A stretch of 15,002 bases of DNA, from the NCBI GenBank assembly GCA_903928285.1, contig CAIYQH010000193.1, positions 1-15,002 on the forward strand, in the 5' to 3' direction. The translations under genes and the position numbers were made by a program. Under the pieces are notes generated by a model, which worked only from the letters and a program-made list of their open reading frames with translations, made no database searches and was not told the origin of the DNA. The stretch is from an uncultured Bacteroidales bacterium (GTDB taxonomy: Bacteria > Bacteroidota > Bacteroidia > Bacteroidales > FEN-979). Numbering within the stretch: position 1 is the first letter of the stretch; each line of letters begins with the position of its first letter. Shown in pieces: positions 14,463-15,002 of this stretch.

Positions 14463-14493
14463 TTTGTGCAATTTAGAATTATTCTTAATTTAG
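14463..14493 (+). promoter_or_regulatory. Putative promoter of the carboxyltransferase gene
   Basis: TTTG (14463-14466), a spacer of exactly 19 nt, and TAATTTAG (14486-14493; seven of eight matches to TAnnTTTG) predict transcription from about 14500, some 30 nt before the ATG at 14530. It is divergent from the RelA/SpoT promoter. Confidence 0.55.
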
Positions 14494-14529
14494 TAGGCCA
14501 GAATTTTAACCGGCAATCTGAATCTCCCC

Positions 14530-15002
14530 ATGTTCCGAATAGCAAGTAAAATCGACACCCGAAACCCGGAATTTATACGTTCGCGGGATGAATACATGAA
14601 ATTGCTCGTCCGTTTCAGGGAAACCCTTGGCGACATTAAGAAGGGCGGGCCTGAGCAGGCAGTTTTACGTCACAAGGAACGCGGAAAGCTGCTGGTTCGC
14701 GAACGGATCGACCTGCTGGTTGACCCCAACACTCCCTTTATTGAACTATCGGCGCTGGCTGCCTTCGGTTTGTACGACAACGGCTTTCCCTCCGCAGGGA
14801 TCGTTACAGGGATCGGTGTGATTCACGGCAAGGAGGTGATGATTATCGCCAACGACGCAACGGTGAAGGGGGGTACCTATATCAAGGAGACGATTAAAAA
14901 ACATGTCAGGGCACAGGAAATCGCCATGGAAAACCGGCTTCCGTGCGTCTACCTGGTTGACTCAGGGGGGGTTTTCCTGCCCGAGCAGGCCAATGTTTTT
15001 CC
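14530..15002 (+). CDS. Acyl-CoA carboxylase carboxyltransferase subunit (5' part, methylcrotonyl-CoA type)
   Basis: The first 157 codons of a biotin-dependent acyl-CoA carboxylase beta subunit are present; the gene continues past the window edge with no stop. The region around FPSAGIVTGIG, then KEVMIIANDATVKGGTYIKE and LPCVYLVDSGGVFLPEQANV is the N-terminal crotonase-like fold, and the wording is closest to methylcrotonyl-CoA carboxylase beta subunits (leucine breakdown). A related propionyl- or geranyl-CoA carboxylase cannot be excluded from this fragment. It transfers carboxyl from biotin, carried by a separate alpha subunit, to the acyl-CoA. ATG 14530 is chosen: the residues from there fit the family N terminus, and a promoter lies just upstream. 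Full-length members have about 510-540 residues. Confidence 0.9.
   Translation, partial: MFRIASKIDTRNPEFIRSRDEYMKLLVRFRETLGDIKKGGPEQAVLRHKERGKLLVRERIDLLVDPNTPFIELSALAAFGLYDNGFPSAGIVTGIGVIHGKEVMIIANDATVKGGTYIKETIKKHVRAQEIAMENRLPCVYLVDSGGVFLPEQANVF

Overview
The window looks like chromosomal DNA from a member of the Bacteroidota, probably an anaerobic or environmental Bacteroidales-type lineage. The reasons are several matches to the Bacteroidota promoter (-33 TTTG, -7 TAnnTTTG), mostly weak Shine-Dalgarno sequences, a tRNA without an encoded CCA, an acyl-CoA carboxylase carboxyltransferase of the type common in this phylum, and typical small accessory genes (C_GCAxxG_C_C protein, DUF3795, signal-peptide TPR protein). 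The species cannot be named from sequence alone.

Layout, left to right. 1-128: probable 3' end of an unidentified gene. 216-1189: two small cysteine-rich proteins on the plus strand, a C_GCAxxG_C_C redox protein and a DUF3795 protein. 1418-2086: HD-domain phosphohydrolase (+), whose 3' end overlaps by 41 bp the convergent gene for a triple-PAS histidine kinase (2046-3935, -). 4128-4832: secreted TPR-repeat protein (-). 5119-5167: strong bidirectional terminator, followed by tRNA-Pro(CGG) (5245-5318, -) with its own promoter. 5433-5521: GC-rich inverted-repeat element of unknown function. 5601-6191: orphan protein (-). 6471-6951: cytidylate-kinase-like gene broken by an internal deletion and frame change, overlapping by ATGA the start of a secreted GH47 alpha-mannosidase (6948-8315, +). 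8426-9622 and 9711-9902: DEAD-box RNA helicase and cold-shock protein, a cold/RNA-remodelling pair sharing the same -7 decamer; a strong terminator follows. 9966-10384: no intact gene, but a decayed ORF fragment lies between inverted tracts of a heptamer repeat. 10385-12287: two-gene ABC-2 exporter operon (-). 12367-14301: RelA/SpoT-type (p)ppGpp synthetase (-) with a destroyed hydrolase site and no C-terminal ACT domain. 14530-15002: start of an acyl-CoA carboxylase carboxyltransferase (+), running off the window.

Most of the window is ordinary chromosome: no phage, insertion sequence, CRISPR array or defence island was seen. The most interesting points are the reduced RelA/SpoT protein, the GH47 mannosidase joined translationally to a broken kinase gene, the heptamer-repeat-flanked remnant at 10053-10358, and the unexplained structured element at 5433-5521. 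No clear new multi-gene system was found.
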